Assembly: GCA_018398765.1 (NCBI GenBank)
Contig: JAHBMJ010000398.1
Coordinates: 1 to 48,787, forward strand
Source: Chromera velia
Lineage: Eukaryota > Sar > Chromeraceae
Direction of reading: 5' to 3'
Length of the DNA stretch: 48,787 nt
Position numbers and translations under genes: made by a program. A model generated the notes under the pieces. That model had not been told where the DNA came from and made no database searches. It saw only the letters and a program-made list of their open reading frames with translations. Every line of letters begins with the position of its first letter. Within the stretch, counting starts at the first letter, position 1. Positions 35,799 to 47,429 of the stretch are shown in pieces.

Positions 35799-38700
35799 AT
35801 GAGTAGACCCCTGGTGAGGGCCCCACGGTTGTGCTCACCGCTCCTTCCAGGCATTTACGCCCGCCAATGCCGCCGTCTCTCTTCCTCTTCGTCCGGTGCC
35901 GTGGCGGTCACCGCACAGGAGCGAGGGGGGCACGCAATGACTTCGGACGGAGCGGCTGCTTCTACCCCACCTGCAGACCTCCGGAGGGGAAGCAGGCGCC
36001 GGCCCTTCTACCAGCCGTCGGAGACTCTCCACCTCAACCGCCGCATGGGTCACGGGGTCCAGTACGCTTTCCTGAGGGACGCCTTGAGAAAGGTCTCCCC
36101 CCAGAAGGAGGCCGCAATTCGGAGAGGAAACATGCGGAAGATCCTCAGCAGACGCTCAGACTTAGTCGAGATACCCGCAGCGATGGAGGGAGACGGCGCG
36201 GTCTCTTCGTCGCCGTCTCCTGAAATGTCCTCGTCCCCCTTGCAGGAACGGCAGCAGCAGCGCAGTCTGGCAAGGGCACGAATGCATGTTCTGAATAACA
36301 AGCGCATGCGAATCAACAGGATTCGCACACGCCCCACGGTCTCCCTGCCCCGCAAGCACTGGTTGTTCATTGCCAACGGCCCCCCCTTGCAGTTAGAGGA
36401 CTTATCTGCCCAGTCGCCCTCAATCTTCGAGGAAGACACGGGGAAGTTGGAAGAGAAAATTGAGGAATTGAAGAGACGAAGGGGCCTCAAAGCAGACCCC
36501 TTCGATGAGACGAAACCGTTTTGGCAGAGACGCTCTTTGGAGAGAAACGTCAAATGGGAACTGCCGGAACCTTCCGACGCTCCCGAGGGTAGTGAGGGGG
36601 CTGGAGGGAAAGAAGAAGGAGCTGCAGAGTTGAGTGATGTCCGTTTGATTTCCCCCGAGAGAAGTGTTCTGATTGCAGGCAGAGACGGTTCTTCTTCTGC
36701 CCTTAGGGTGCCTGTCTTCCACCGCCAGGAGACGGCGTCTCTTCCTCTGAAGGGAGATAGAGCCGGTCGCACGGACCTCCGCACTTCCACAGAAGAGGAA
36801 GAAGGGGAAGAAGCCCACACAGACAGTATGGGGCACCTGCCAGATTCGTCCTTCCCGTCTCTTCCGGGAGGTGCCCCCTCGTTCCCCTCAATGCCGTCTC
36901 CTGAGGCTTCGACCTCTGCGTCAAGCAGAAGAACCATGACGCACGCAGGAAGATACAGAGACGAGGGGGAGCACAGGGCGGGTCGGCGTGTGGTTGGACG
37001 TGCTCGCAGTCTTCTCCGCTTGGAGTCGCGTCTGAAGGCAAAGGACAAAGCGACTGAGGAGGCCTTGCAGCCCGGTGCCTGCATTCAGGCGTTGATGCAG
37101 GGGGATTCCGCGGACGGGGGGAGAGAAGAGGAGAAAGATCCGAGGACCGGGGAGGGACAGGAGGAAAAGGGTGAAGAAGATCAGCACGATTGGCAGAGGC
37201 AGAGTCAGAGTGAACAGACAACGCGAAAGAGGCAAACACAAGATGTCCATATGTTCGGTTGGTCCTCTTCCTCTTGTTCATTCTCTCTCGACTTTTAGCG
37301 TTCCATGTTCAGGGCGCTCTGCTGCTGTTTCTGTCCCTCCTCCAACTTATTTGCATTCTCGCTCTCTGTGCTGCTTCCGGCTTGGTTGTTAAAGGATCCT
37401 GAAGCAGTACCCGAAATCAGTTTTTCTCTTACTTTCTTATTTACACACCGCTTTCTTTCATTCCCCTCTCTCCGGCAAGAGAGCTAGCTATGTGAGTTAT
37501 TCTGAGAAGCAAGTCACCGTTATCTTAGTCTTCTGTCTCTCTGTCTCCCTCCGCAGATTCCGGGACGAACTTGATCAGGACGTTAAAGGAGAAGGCGCTC
37601 GCATTCGAACAGACAGGTGGGTGGACCCACACACTTTAAGGAGGCTGTTGTCTTTCTTTTTGGTTTGTGATCTGCAAGTGAACGAAAATTGGAGGATCTG
37701 CGGCGGTCTGTCTGTCAGTTGCCTCTTCTCTCGAGGCTTGATTGACCGTTTTGTCTGTCAGTCGTTTCTCTAGCCTTTCTCTTCTCTTGCTACCCCCTTG
37801 TTTCCTCTTTTCAGGCGTAAATCCAGACTTGATGGACAATATCGCGGACGCTCTTCGGTACTATCCTGGCATAGAGAGACAACAGAGGAGGGCAGAGGTG
37901 AGCAGAATGAATGAACCCTTTCCAGCAATGATGCAAAGAAAGAAAGGTTGCAGACTCATTCGATATTCTGGCTAATTTGGGCCTCAGGTGTTGAGTTCTT
38001 GCAACCACCCTGTTCGTATCCTCAGGTGTTGAGAAGAGACAGAAAGCAGAGGTGCAGGTACAGGATTTCCTTTTTGTTCGGGCATGATCGGATTTTCTTG
38101 GCTCCCGTTTTTTCTTCTCTTGTCTCTCCCTGTAGCTTTGTCTGTCGTTATTGCTCTTTTTTCACTTCCCTTTTCCCCTTGAATTATCGTCCGGTCATTT
38201 GATTGTGTCGTGAAGGTTTATCCACCCACCCCCTTGGCTCCCTTTTCTGCGTTACTCTCTTTCTCTCTCTCTTGCTTTCTTTGTCTGTCTGTGTGTCTGT
38301 CTGTGTGTGTGTGTGTGACTGACTGACTGAGGGAAGGCAGATGCAGCAGTTCGAGAAGAGTGTGGAGGAGGTGATCCAAGAAGGCCTAGGGTCGACAGAG
38401 AACTTCAATCAGATGATCAAGGCGAGGGGACTCCAGGGAAGGTTCGACGACGCCCTGCAGATATTTGACAAAATGAGGGACCTCGGATTTCAGGCAAACG
38501 GGGACTCCTACGTGGCACTCATGCAGGTAGGTCTGTTTGCAGGAAGTTCTGTTGGTCTGACAGGCAGACATTGCATGAAGGGCAGTTGGGGTCCTCGTGG
38601 GCTTCCATCATGTCTCACTGCTGTTCATGGAAAGAAGATCAACCCAGCTAGGGGAATTTTCACTTCTTGCGGATCCTCCCCTGCTGACGCTCCTGTTCAC

Positions 38701-40286
38701 TCGAGCCTGTGTGGTGTGAGAAGGTGGTGTTTTCGTTTGTACAACTCGGCAGAAAGAGACTTCGTTGCATCTGAAGTACACACACTTTGTGGTCAGGAGA
38801 TGTTTCACATTGGACGCAAAGTTCCGAGGACCATAAGCTCTCCAAGTAGTCATACACAGCAATTGGGAACCAACGCTTGTCTGTCTGTCCGTCTGTCAAA
38901 TTGCCTGCAGGCAGCCGCAGTGAAGAAAGACGCCAGCGCCGCGCGTCTGCTCTTTCTGAGAATGCGGTCGGAAATGTTGGAGGCGACTCCGAAAGTCTAC
39001 GGGGCCCTGATCAAGGCACATGTTGCGGAGGGAGATCTGAAGTAAGTGTGGGGCCGACTCTGATGGCCTTTTCTAATCACTTCACTCATGCTTTGCTGCA
39101 AATTGTTCTTGAGATTTTCAAGAAACCAAAGACAACGTCCACACAAGAGGAGCTCCCCTACAGCGCTATGACATTGTTTTCTGATTCTTGTCGACCACTT
39201 TCTTTTTCCGTCTCTGTGGACCTGCCTCTGTAGTCAGTGCACCCGCCTGGCTGGCGTTCTGCATTGTCGGCGTTTCGTACAACGTTTCGACAGATGTGTC
39301 TGAACCGAGTGACTGTCTTTTGTCCCCCCCTTTTCTCTTCCGTCCGTGTGCAGTGCGGCGTTCTCCCTCCTCAGGAAAATGGAGGACGAGGGTCTGCAAG
39401 GGGACGTGATCATCTACACTACACTCATTGACGGATGTGTAAGTGCGGGAGTTGGATGCAATTGTATTCTCTGTGTCTCTCTCTGTCTGCATGCACGAGA
39501 AGTGCTCTTGCCGTTCTTGTTGTTTCTTTTGTTTCGATTGGGTAATCCTGACGATGAGATGGAGAGGCAACTACAAACTTGCTTTTCTCGCGAAAAGGGA
39601 CACCCATTTCTTCGTATGTTGCTCATTTCCGCGATCATACACAAATCTTCGGCTGAGCGCACATGAGGACTCTCCACATGCACCCACGACAGATTTGCCG
39701 ATAGAAAGAGACGGACACAGAGACAATTCCGTGTGTTCACAAAGCTTGCCAGGTGGAGAAACTTCACATCCAGTTTCCATGTGTTCTTTCGTTGGATCAA
39801 ACGACGGGAAGACAGCTGCAACTGGTCCTCGTTGTGGGTGCACAAGAGGCCAAAAATTGCTTTAGAAAAGACTGGGAAGGCCTCATTGTCTAGACAGTCA
39901 CTGCAATGCTGCTGCTTATCCTCCCCACGCTTCTTCGCCTCCGATTCCCATGCAGGTGAAACGCAACAAATTGAAGAAAGCCTGGCAGACCTTCCATGAC
40001 GCACGCACGTGGAAGAACATCGAGCCCGACGAGGTGCTCTTCACTGTGATGATCAAGGCAGCAGCAAAGAGGGCAGAGGCAGAGAAGGCATTGAACATGT
40101 ACGATGACATGAGAGCCAGTGGAAAGGCCCCGACAGACGTCACGTGAGTGAGACTGTTCCTTCCGTACGTTTGTTTCTTGTTCCTCCTGCATGTCCGAGT
40201 GGAGGCAGGCAAGTGGCGCTCCGACGGAGGGAGGGAGTCAGCGTCTGCGGTGACTCTCTCCCTCCCTCCCCCTCGCCCCCTTTCTT

Positions 40287-40327
<41 letters not shown>

Positions 40328-40328
40328 G

Positions 40329-40366
<38 letters not shown>

Positions 40367-42454
40367 ACACACTTTTGCGATCCTTGCTTCCCTTTTCCCT
40401 CTCACCCCTCTCCTTCAATTCGCGTTGTACCCCTGAGAGGTTCCTTCCACTGCTATTCTCCCGGCCTCTCTGTGAAGGTACACGGAGTTGATACACGCAT
40501 GTGCGAGACGGCCGGACTATTTGAGGCGGGCGTTCGACTTCTACAACCAGATGATAGCAGAAGATATGCCTCTGACCGAGCAAGTCAGCTGATCTTCCTT
40601 CCGGCCTTTCTTTCTTGTCTGTTCTTTCTCTTCCTTCCTTCCTTCCTTCCTTCCTTCCTTTCTCCCATGCGGATGCCTTTTCTTGGCTTACTGCTTATGC
40701 CAATCTTTGTGTTGCTCTTATTCATCCGTTTTGTTTGTTCGGTTTGCTTTTGGTTTTTCTTTCGTTGTTCAATTATTGCTTGCTTGTAGGCCCCGCCCCC
40801 CTCAAGCCTGCCTGTGTGTGAAGATACAGTCAGTCCCTAGCTAGCTTGCGTGTGTGCAGGTGTTCAATCATCTTCTCTCGGCATGTGGTGTCGCGGGGAA
40901 CGTGAAGAAAGCGAAGGAAGTCGTGAAGGAAATGGTTAGTCAGTCAGTCAGTCAGAACGACAAAGTGCCTGCATGCAGGCGCACAAACTGGCAGGCAGGG
41001 AGACAGGCGGACAGACTTACAGATGTGTGCTCGAGCATCGCATCGGGTAGTGATGGAATCAAATGTTGACTCACTGTGTCGAGTTGTGCCAGACAGACTT
41101 CGCCGCTAGTTCGAATGTCTCTTTTGAATGTCCAACCGAGGCGAGGCTGTCTCCAAATGTAATCACGGGCTTGGGGCTGTGAAAGAACAGCTGGATCATG
41201 TAGAGACCCAAGTGCTGATTCGGTCTCAATGGTCATGAATAAATTCCTCTCTGACGATTCTTCCAAAGATTCTAACATAGCTTTCACTTCTCCCTCCTCT
41301 TATGTATGCAGGGACGTCGGCAGATCCCCCTCTCCTCTCCCATGTACGTGTCCTTGATTTCCGTCTTTGCCTCGGCCATGAGACTGCCGGGAGTAAACGA
41401 TCATGAGCGGCTCTGCAATATTCGGTCGGTGCATGGGTCTGCCATTCGGTGGGGTGGGAAGTGGCTTAGTTCGACATGAGTCCCCTCCATGTGAGGATCA
41501 TTCTCCTTCCTTCCGTACGCGTTGATGAGTGCGAAAAGCTGAGGACAGGCCATCATTGTGTCTTTGTAACTGGAAGTGGTGATGTGAGTGGCAGTTCCTC
41601 GAAGATCATTTTCGCTTGGTACTTTCTTCAGATTGACTGAGTGACTCGCTAACTGCTCTCATGAACATCACGATTGTCACTTTTCTTCTGTACGTGCAGC
41701 TATGCGTGGCACGTCATGAGAGACGCCCAGCAGAAAGGCGTTCCTCTGAAAGCGAAACATCTGAACGCGGTGATGCGTGTGTACATCCAGGGGGGGTTCT
41801 CCCAGTATGCTGTGGACATGCTACGAGAGTATCACCGATTTGGAATCGATCCAGACGGGGGCGCCTACCATCAGTTGTTGGTCATGTTGGGGGAGGACCT
41901 GAAGGACCCCGGCAGATTCTTCGCTTTGTGGGAATACATGAGAATGAACACAAAAGTGAAACCGTCAATTCCCCTCATGCAACTTGCACTGAAGACGGCC
42001 ATCTCATCCAGGTAGGTCGGTTTGTCTTTTGTGTCCTCCTGTATTTCCTGTCCCAGCTTGGCATTTTTCTCTTCCTGGTCTTTTCGCGGTCCGACGAAGA
42101 AGAGCTGAGAAATACAGAAAGAAAAGACTCGACGTCTATTCTCAAAACGAAGCCTTGTCATCCCTCTCTCTCTCTCTTGTGATACATCCCCTCAATTCCT
42201 TCTCTCCCCGCAGGAGTGCGAGCCTGACCGTGCGGACACTCCGAGAGATGTATGAGGCCAAGGTGATGCCCAGTCCGGAGCTTGTGGACACTCTCGCGAG
42301 GGTTGGGCGAAGAATTAGTGAGATACACCGACTTGTGGCGGCCTTCGTACAGCTCGAGAAGACAGAAACTTTCCTGAAGGCCAAGAAAGAGACCGCCCTG
42401 GTTCAAGCCAAACTGGACGAGCACGAGCTCAGGCTCTCTGCAGTCAGTGTGTGA
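35799..42454 (+). CDS. pentatricopeptide repeat (PPR) protein, probably mitochondrial (12 exons)
   Basis: Exons: 35799 to ~37252, 37557 to ~37666, 37815-37897, 38341-38526, 38911-39041, 39354-39438, 39956-40143, 40478-40583, 40860-40934, 41312-41424, 41700-42011, 42214-42454 (TGA). From 38341 onward every phase agrees; the donors of exons 1 and 2 are uncertain. About eleven contiguous 35-residue PPR motifs start at TENFNQMIKA and run to the last exon, with typical YxxLI...A...F..M spacing, for example YTTLIDGC and YTELIHACARR. PPR proteins bind single-stranded RNA, one base per repeat, and act in organelle RNA processing, stability or translation. The N-terminus (MSRPLVRAPRLCSPLLPG then RQCRRLSSSSS) is Arg/Ser-rich without acidic residues, like a mitochondrial presequence; no signal peptide for complex-plastid import is obvious. 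A basic, Ser-rich region of about 400 residues separates it from the repeats. No DYW, SMR or other catalytic domain is seen. Confidence 0.92.
40282..40364. repeat. (CT)n-(CA)n microsatellite
   Basis: CTTT/CT run followed by a CA run in the intron between PPR-gene exons 7 and 8. Confidence 0.95.
40633..40664. repeat. (CCTT)n repeat
   Basis: About seven CCTT units in the intron between exons 8 and 9 of the PPR gene. Confidence 0.9.
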
Positions 42455-42747
42455 GATAGTAGTAGAATCACGGTTTGTCAAATCACATGTGCCTTCACAT
42501 TGATGAGAAGAAAAATAATTGCTCCAAGGTCTTCTGTGAGCAGTCGTGCTCCCTTGCAAGTCGTCTTTTTTGGTTGTCGCAATGCAGGGGAAGGCGAAAC
42601 TTGTGGTTCTATTGAAGTGGCTCCCATTTCAATGGACGTGTTTTGCTTACAGCAGCTTGCCCCATGTGCAGACAGAGCCTCGTTTTCTTTTTGTACCCTT
42701 TCTGGGCGCCTCCTCTTGAGCCTTCTTCTGGTAATGGTGTTTTTTAT

Positions 42748-42812
42748 GTTGTGTGTGTATCTGTGTGTGTGGGTGTGTGTGTGTGTGTGTGTGAGTGTGT
42801 GTGTGTGTGTGT
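42748..42812. repeat. (GT)n microsatellite
   Basis: GT-rich run between the PPR gene (ends 42454) and the small gene starting at 42828. It lies immediately upstream of that gene's ATG. Confidence 0.95.
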
Positions 42813-42827
42813 CTGACTCCGCGCGAA

Positions 42828-43767
42828 ATGGCTGGTAATTCATTCGGGATGTCTGAGCGGGAGAAGGCGGTGGAGAGTGAATGAAGTCGACGCAGTCAAA
42901 GAGAGAGAAGAAACTGAGGCGCCGAGAGATAAACAGTCACTCGTGCACGCAGATGCAGGGGCAAGATAGAAAGGTCTTTTCGCAATGCTCTGCGCATGAA
43001 TGCTTCGGTTTTAGTGTACGTGAACATTGAACTCCTTTCCTTCCTGTCCTGCAGGAAGGGAAGACCAGCAAAAGCTGGAGCGAGGAAGAGAAGATCAGGG
43101 AGAAACACTTCGACAATAAGCGAAAGATTTTCGGGAAACCCAGGTGAGAGAAGGAAGGGAAGATGTGCTCCTGGCACTCGTACGGAGGAAGCGCAGACGA
43201 CCAACTGAACTGGTTTTTTTGTACGTTTTCCGGGGGAATGCATGTACGGGAATCGAATCAGCTGCATGACGAAAACTGTGTTCCATGCATCAAAGCTTGA
43301 GCCTACTTCGGCCGGACTTTCGACGAATCCTCTCGCTGTCTCTGGAGATCTCTTCTTCTGCCCTGCTCACCGTATCTCTCCGTGTCTTACCCTCGCAGTT
43401 CTTCCCCATCTTTCCCCTGTCTATTTTTCCGGAGTCCGTCCGCATTCTGGCAACGGGAGGGCCCACAGGACTTTCTGGCAACGGGTGTGCGTATTTTTGT
43501 GTTTGCACCTCTAACTTGATGGATCAGGTCTTTCTCTTTTTGCGGCACTTTTTTTTGTCTGCGCCGCTTGCTTGCTTGTGTTCCATGTTACCCTGAAAAC
43601 TTGAATTCGCCTCGTTTAGCTCTCGACGCCAATCGCTCATCGCTCTGACGTGTGTTTTATGATTGTGCAGACTGCCACGAGGAGAATATCGAGACTTGCA
43701 GAAAAAGGGAGGAGAGCCCTGGGCAAAAAAGGTTGACAGACCAAAACCAATGCTATTGCAGCCATAA
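42828..43767 (+). CDS. small basic hypothetical protein (3 exons)
   Basis: A start at 42828 gives MAGNSFGMSEREKAV. Exon 2 begins at 43055 or 43059 after CTGCAG and ends at 43143 before GTGAGA; it encodes KSWSEEEKIREKHFDNKR. Exon 3 (43672-43767) opens after TGTGCAG, completes a split Arg codon and encodes LPRGEYRDLQKKGGEPW, then ends PMLLQP and TAA. The result is a basic protein of about 70-75 residues without a membrane segment. The exon 1 donor is not settled (GTGGAG at 42870 or GTGAAT at 42877). The family is not recognised. Support comes from consistent phase at the second junction and non-random composition. The gene lies only 370 bases after the PPR gene on the same strand. Confidence 0.5.
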
Positions 43768-44362
43768 GCACTGGCTGCTGCCCGTGACTGGCAAACAGAG
43801 AGGAAAAGTGCGTCAACACGGATAATCGCCTTGATATTACACTGCATAGTGAACGACGAAAACGTCTGATCGTTTTGCACCTGTAAATGCCCCATAATCT
43901 CGCAATAAGTTTACCATTGAATGTAAGTGAATGATTTAATATGAATGTAAGGGCTCTTCTTTGGAAAGCAATTGTTTAAATTTGCCTAGAAATTCACACA
44001 ATAGAATCGAATAGATATAAAATGAATGACGACCAAGGTTTCTTTAAAATGAATGGCATGGTGTAGCCTATTCGGTACTATACTAGCCCAGTAGTACTGG
44101 GCATCCGTCTAGGCATCCGTTACGAAAAAATAATGAGTCTTCCACTTCACTATATTTGTTCATTTTTTTTATAAAACAACTATTGTTTTGAGGTGATGTC
44201 ATGTGATTTGGTAGTATGTGTAAGTCTAGTTGTTACTATTGTTTGATTATGTTTGATTGATCGAATTATTGATCGAATTTGAATATTGCACACGTCTTAT
44301 TAAAGTCTTTTGCAAGTTTTTGAACTGGTGTAAAGTGTTCAAGTTATTTGAAGTTGAAATGT

Positions 44363-44400
<38 letters not shown>

Positions 44401-45234
44401 TGAAATAATTTTTTGATTTTTATTCTTTTTTAACCGGTGTAACTTCCCTGAAGCTTGCCGTGAAGCTATAACCACCACTTAAAAATTGAAGCCGCATTTT
44501 TGGATAATTTAAACTTAACTAGAAATTTTAAAAGGCTGCGCCTGGTGCACCATAGGCGCGGACCTTTTAAGGCCTCTTAGGGTCCCTTAATTGTTGAGTG
44601 CATGAAGTGGCAGAGCTGCCTAAGACACTAGCTAGCTAATAGGACAGTTTTAAGGATAATTCTCTATACTCAGTTTATCGTAGCTGTTTGTTTCTATATA
44701 CGGATTGTCTCTGCATCTGAATCAATCTATATATATGTTCATACACGCTTGGCTGAGACGATCGACTGGTTTTAAGTGCTGCCAAACTGTCATTTTCAGG
44801 TGTTTTTACGTTTGTATCGATTGATTGCAGGGTTTTGTGCAAAAAAGTATTATAAAAAGGCTTAAAAAGGCTTAATTGAATTCAATATAAAGTACGTGGC
44901 TGCATAAACATTTGTATCACTGTCTTTGTCACATACAGACTTTGTGATTCCTTCCACTTTTATCATCCAAGTCAGCTGCGAAGCCGCAGTAGCTCATCCG
45001 TACACGGCCCACAGGTTTGTAGTCTAAATAAGGTGCTTTCACCTTCGTGGGTCCGTCACACTTCGGTTTGAAGACTGCCACCCCTATTCGGAAGTCTCTC
45101 TGCCTTCGTGGCCGGCTCTCTCTCTTTTATAGGGCGATGCTGTGTATTTTGCCTGCATCGCCTCTCACGGTCGGAAGCTCCAGCCGAAAGCTGCGAGTTG
45201 GCTCTCTTTAGGTCCCCTGCCGGTTCTGCTGGCT
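43768..45234. other. AT-rich spacer
   Basis: No gene seen. AT-rich with stops in all frames from about 43900 to 44950, containing an (AT)n run at 44367-44398 and a duplicated AAAAAGGCTTAA word at 44854-44875. Confidence 0.6.
44367..44398. repeat. (AT)n microsatellite
   Basis: Sixteen consecutive AT units in the AT-rich spacer. Confidence 0.97.
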
Positions 45235-47399
45235 ATGTTTTTCATCAAGCCTCAGCGGCGCCTCTTCTCCTTCAAGACAGCATGCAATTCTCTTCTTCGC
45301 CGGGTTTCTCTTATACGTCTGTCTCTTCCTCCTCTGGATCTCTCGACAGGTTTCGTGGACAGTCGGGAGATGGCCTTCCGGCAGCCGAACATGGGGTTTA
45401 AGGGCTGCTACCTGTCCACAGCTCCGCAACAAGAGGTGAGTAGTGTGTCAGCTGTTGACCAGTGCCCTTTCTTTTTCTCTGCGTGTCTGAGCCCTGGCCT
45501 GTGTCTTTCTCCGTCCGTTTGTAAATCTGTTGCCTCCCAATCTCTTCCGCTGCGTGCAGGATCAGATGCCTCCTGACGCCTGTACATACATCGCCGCGAG
45601 TCCCGCACTGCCAGGTGGGTCTGCATGCCACTGCACCAAGTCTGGTGCTTCTCCCCTTTGTCTTCTGCTCGACCAGTTTTGTGGTTCACTGGTTCGGTTT
45701 GAGGCTGCTGTGATCTGCAGTCCGCGGTGTGCACTCCTTCTCGGTAGCTAGGCGTGCGCACTTCTTCTTGGCAGGTGCGCACTTCTTCTTGGCAGGTGCG
45801 CACTTCTTCTTGGCAAGTGCGCACTTCTTCTTGGCAGGTGCGCAGTTCCCTCTCGGCAGGTGTGTACTTCCCTCTCGGCAGGTGCGCACTTCTTCTCGGT
45901 AGGTGCGCACTTCTTCTCGGTAGGTGCGCACTTCTTCTTGGCAGGTGCACACTTCTGCTTGACAGGTGCGCACTTCTTCTTGGCAGGTGCGCGCCTTTTC
46001 GTGGCAGGTGCGCACTTCTTCTCGAAGGTGCGCACTTCTGCTTGACAGGTGCGCACTTCTTCTCGAAGGTGCGCACTTCTGCTTGACAGGTGCGCACTTC
46101 TTCCCCGCAGGGGCGCACTTCTCCCCCGCAGGTGCGCACTTCCCTCTCGGCAGGTGCGCACTTCTCCCCCGCAGGTGCGCACTTCCCTTTCAACAGGTGC
46201 GCACTTCTTGCCCGCAGGTGCGCACTTCTCCCCCGCAGGTGCGCACTTCCCCTCCGCAGGTGCGCACTTCCCTCTTGGCAGGTGTGCACTTCCCTCTCGG
46301 CAGGTGTGCACTTCCTTCTCGGCAGGTGTGCACTTCCCTCTTGGCAGGTGTGCACGTCTGCTCGGTAGCTGCATATTTCCACTCAGCTCTCGCAGTGCCG
46401 ACGGCTTCATGCCCCCGCGGCTGCAGGTGCGGAGGATGATCGCCTCACGGATTGGGGGGCTTTCGGTCGCTCTGGAGGCGGCAGCCGAGGGCGACTCGTG
46501 TCGGATTGGCGAGGTTCTCCCCCAGAAGGACCTGCAGAGGGTACGTCAGCGTCGTCTCCTTCCGCGCGCGCGTTCTGCACCCGCGCAGGCCTGTGGGCTC
46601 TAAATATGGAATCCGCATTCCGTCTCTCATTTACCTGCCTGCAGGTCTCAAGCAACATCTGGCTGGGCGTGATGGCTGCAAGCTGGAACTCGAATCGGAG
46701 CTGCAGAACTCGGTGAGTCGGCGTTTGCTTGCTCCCGCTTTCGCTGTTGGCCTGCGCTCTTTTTGCGGTCCACACGGTGCTTCTTCTCTCTGTGCAGCAC
46801 TTCCGCCGCGACGGTGTGAGAGGAGGCGAGCCGTTTGCGGAAGGTGCGGACACCGGCGTTGCTGCAGGTCGGTTTTTCTTTTGTTCGATCGGCAGTCGTC
46901 AAAGACTCCAGGTCCAGGTCCCTCCGTCGCCGGCATCGTCGATCCTTCGCTATTCTCATCTTGTCTCGTCATATTTGGTGTCGGCTCTCTGCCGTTCGTT
47001 CTTCTCTCCAACCAGCTGTCTCCGCCCTCGGTCGGTGTGCATCCTGTCGTTGCTGACTGCGTGCGTGCTGCAGAGTGGGCACTGTCGAACAAGACGAAGA
47101 ACCGGCTCGCTCACGCGTACAATGGGAACACCTCGAATAACAAAGTTTTGGACGACGCAAAGACGAAACTTCAACAGCCTCAGTCTCCCTCGGAGGACGA
47201 GCCACCGCCAGAGCCCTTTGCGTTTGAAAATCTTCCTGCAGACCGTGGCGATCCTCTCTGGGTGCAGATCGCGGCAATTTACGGTCTTTCTCTCCCTCAA
47301 GTGTCAGCGCTGAAGAACGCGCGCTGCCCCGTCCTAAGCTCCTCCCCTGCCGGTCAGCCAATATGTAGCGGTGTGCAACTGTGTGCTTACAGTTGGTGA
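45235..47399 (+). CDS. hypothetical multi-exon protein, uncertain model
   Basis: Likely exons: up to 45435 (encoding MAFRQPNMGFKGCYLSTAPQ, then GTGAGT), 45560-45614 (DQMPPDACTYIAASPALP, then GTGGGT), about 46393-46539 (RRMIASRIGGLSVALEAAAE, then GTACGT), about 46646-46711 (LKQHLAGRDGCKLELESELQ, then GTGAGT), 46801 to ~46869 (HFRRDGVRGGEPFAEG), and about 47023-47399 ending TGA (AEWALSNKTKNRLAHAYNGN). Each has a CAG acceptor and GT donor, and the composition looks coding, but phases do not all agree and the first exon's start is unclear; a later start at 45369 or an upstream exon is possible. No family recognised and no membrane segment seen. The intron from 45615 carries the 21-bp array. Confidence 0.4.
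45751..46372. repeat. 21-bp minisatellite of splice-site-like units (~29 copies)
   Basis: Tandem units of the type GTGCGCACTTCTTCTTGGCA, with pyrimidine-tract variants (TTCTTCTTGGCAG, TTCCCTCTCGGCAG, TTCTCCCCCGCAG, TTCTGCTTGACAG). Length is 20-23 bases, usually 21, so all six frames stay open for about 200 codons (for example VRTSSWQ on plus and CAPAKKK on minus). Every unit ends in a pyrimidine tract plus CAG joined directly to GTGCGC or GTGTGC, i.e. an acceptor abutting a donor. It lies in the putative intron of the gene at 45235-47399. Confidence 0.93.
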
Positions 47400-47429
47400 A
47401 CCGGCTCGATCTCTTCGTGCGCGTTGTTC

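Noticed and set aside
37296-37298. Stop of a stand-alone gene at the end of the first PPR-gene exon
   Set aside because: Downstream exons continue with consistent phases and the N-terminal presequence-like region fits a PPR protein; the exon probably ends before this TAG, although its exact donor is unclear.
42828-43767. SDHAF4-like assembly factor
   Set aside because: The Gly/Pro-rich C-terminus is only loosely similar and the family's conserved terminal motif is missing.
45751-46372. CRISPR-like array
   Set aside because: There are no unique spacers; units are head-to-tail degenerate 21-mers in a eukaryotic gene.
45408-46410. Long minus-strand CAPAKKK-type and plus-strand VRTSSWQ-type repeat proteins
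   Set aside because: The 21-bp unit is a multiple of three and lacks stops, so all frames stay open. No flanking ordinary coding sequence joins them and the array sits between splice sites.
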